A DNA stretch of 64,000 nucleotides from Flaccisagitta enflata (Eukaryota > Chaetognatha > Sagittoidea > Aphragmophora), in contig OZ231127.1 in assembly GCA_965153355.1 (NCBI GenBank), positions 34,100,001-34,164,000 on the forward strand. Reading direction: 5' to 3'. Under the pieces are notes generated by a model. That model was given only the letters and a program-made list of their open reading frames with translations. It was not told where the DNA came from and searched no databases. Positions 63,235 to 64,000 of the stretch are shown piece after piece (positions within the stretch are counted from its first letter, which is position 1; each line of letters opens with the position of its first letter). A program made the translations under genes and the position numbers.

Positions 63235-63283
63235 ACATGTTCCTGTGCGTCAGAAGGGTGTCGAAAACGACGGTAAATAAAAC

Positions 63284-63438
63284 AAGGCCGGATACACGGC
63301 CACCAGTTGCGGACGGTTGGGCAGGGGCGGAAATGCGCGTTTTCCCACTTTTCAACTCGAGCGTGACGGACCGACGGATGGACGGACGGACGGACGGACG
63401 GACAAAGCCTCTTATAGAGTTGCGTGTCCGCAACTAAA
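63284..63438 (+). mobile_element. Family A1 element, near-consensus
   Basis: AACAAGGCCGGATACACGGCC, CACCAGTTGCGGACGG, TTGGGCAGGGGCGG core, TCAACTCGAGCGTGACGG, six GGAC units, CCTCTTATAG and hairpin AGTTGCGTGTCCGCAACT. Confidence 0.9.
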
Positions 63439-63672
63439 AACAAATGACAGAAATGTAGAAAAAACACAATCGACACTTCAGAAAGCCATTAACGCTGTTA
63501 GATAGATTCTTAATTTCTTACCACTTACAGAAACACAAACAAGTCCATGTTATGGCAAGTATCTGCGTCTCGCTGACAAGGCTACAGTTTGATCCCGCTC
63601 AAACGGATTACAAGGGACTAACCATTATCTGTTTTAGGCGGAATTCTTGTTTAGCCAATATAGGAAATAAAT

Positions 63673-63900
63673 AGTCGCAAAAGCGTCAGATGGTCAGATG
63701 GTTAGCGGTGCCCGTTGCCCCTAAGCTAGTGAATGTTAGATGTGAAGGTGAGAGGGGCAGCAGCCCAAAGGAGCCAATGACTTATGCTTGGCTAGAATTT
63801 GAGTATTGAGGCGGAATTTTAACCCCAAGGAAGGGATTGGAGCCATAGGTTTGGAATTGGAGCCATGATGCTGGGGTTGCGTGCTTCGCATAGCAAAAAA
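63673..63900 (+). mobile_element. Family B element, truncated
   Basis: AGTCGCAAAAGCGTCAGATG head, GGTTAGCGGTGCCCGTTGCC, GGGGCAGCAGCCCAAAGGAG and TGGAATTGGAGCCATGATG-type units. No closing inverted motif is seen. Confidence 0.7.
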
Positions 63901-64000
63901 TTTGATTTTCTTCTCGTCCCGCTAACCCAATACGGAGTGAAAAAAATCATGGAGATGACCATTTTCCTTTTCTCAAAATTCCCTCATCTTCCGTTTTTGT

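Overview
This window is eukaryotic and animal-like. Exons are short with GT/GC..AG introns. Most of the DNA is microsatellites, fold-back elements and dispersed repeats, with no operons or bacterial signals. An invertebrate with a repeat-rich genome is likely. The main repeat family (terminal hairpins around an ACGG-type tetranucleotide array) recalls the pearl/HINE elements described in bivalves, so a spiralian such as a mollusc is my guess, but nothing here fixes the species.

One gene can be reconstructed end to end: a secreted pancreatic-lipase-family protein on the + strand. It has 13 coding exons from 16933 to 33356, all phase-compatible, giving 518 codons plus stop. It has a signal peptide, a Ser180-Asp209-His303 triad, a full-length lid and a C-terminal PLAT domain. 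Intron 3 needs a GC-AG splice. Intron 8 (about 7.8 kb) carries two opposed arrays of a ~350-bp repeat, one of them split by a 1.5-kb insertion with 570-bp terminal direct repeats. Less certain coding pieces lie at the right end: two phase-matched minus-strand exons (62737-62658 and 61097-60907) ending an unidentified protein, and a plus-strand SUEL-lectin-like exon at 58435-58557, perhaps followed by a terminal exon at 59488-59609. Two decayed LINE reverse-transcriptase C-termini lie near 9.4-10.0 kb and 50.1-50.6 kb.

Layout: 1-9 kb is repeats (a foldback, family A copies, AAC and GAAT arrays); 9.4-10 kb a LINE tail; 10-16.9 kb mostly featureless sequence with families A, B and C; 16.9-33.4 kb the lipase gene; 33.5 kb a degenerate telomere-like tract; 34.3-45.6 kb a large inverted duplication with arms of about 5 kb; 45.6-57 kb repeats, a minisatellite, the second LINE remnant and a CAGCAGCCCC-rich tract with an 11-N gap; 57-64 kb microsatellites plus the uncertain exons.

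The most notable non-coding observations concern mobile DNA. Family A elements end in hairpins whose two strands change together between subfamilies while the core stays the same. The two arms of the inverted duplication act as filled/empty site pairs, so several insertions can be defined to the base: two TA-flanked elements of one family, another TA-flanked element, a hAT-type miniature element with an 8-bp duplication, a family A2 element and a family B element. Family letters A-E are labels made for this window, not database names.
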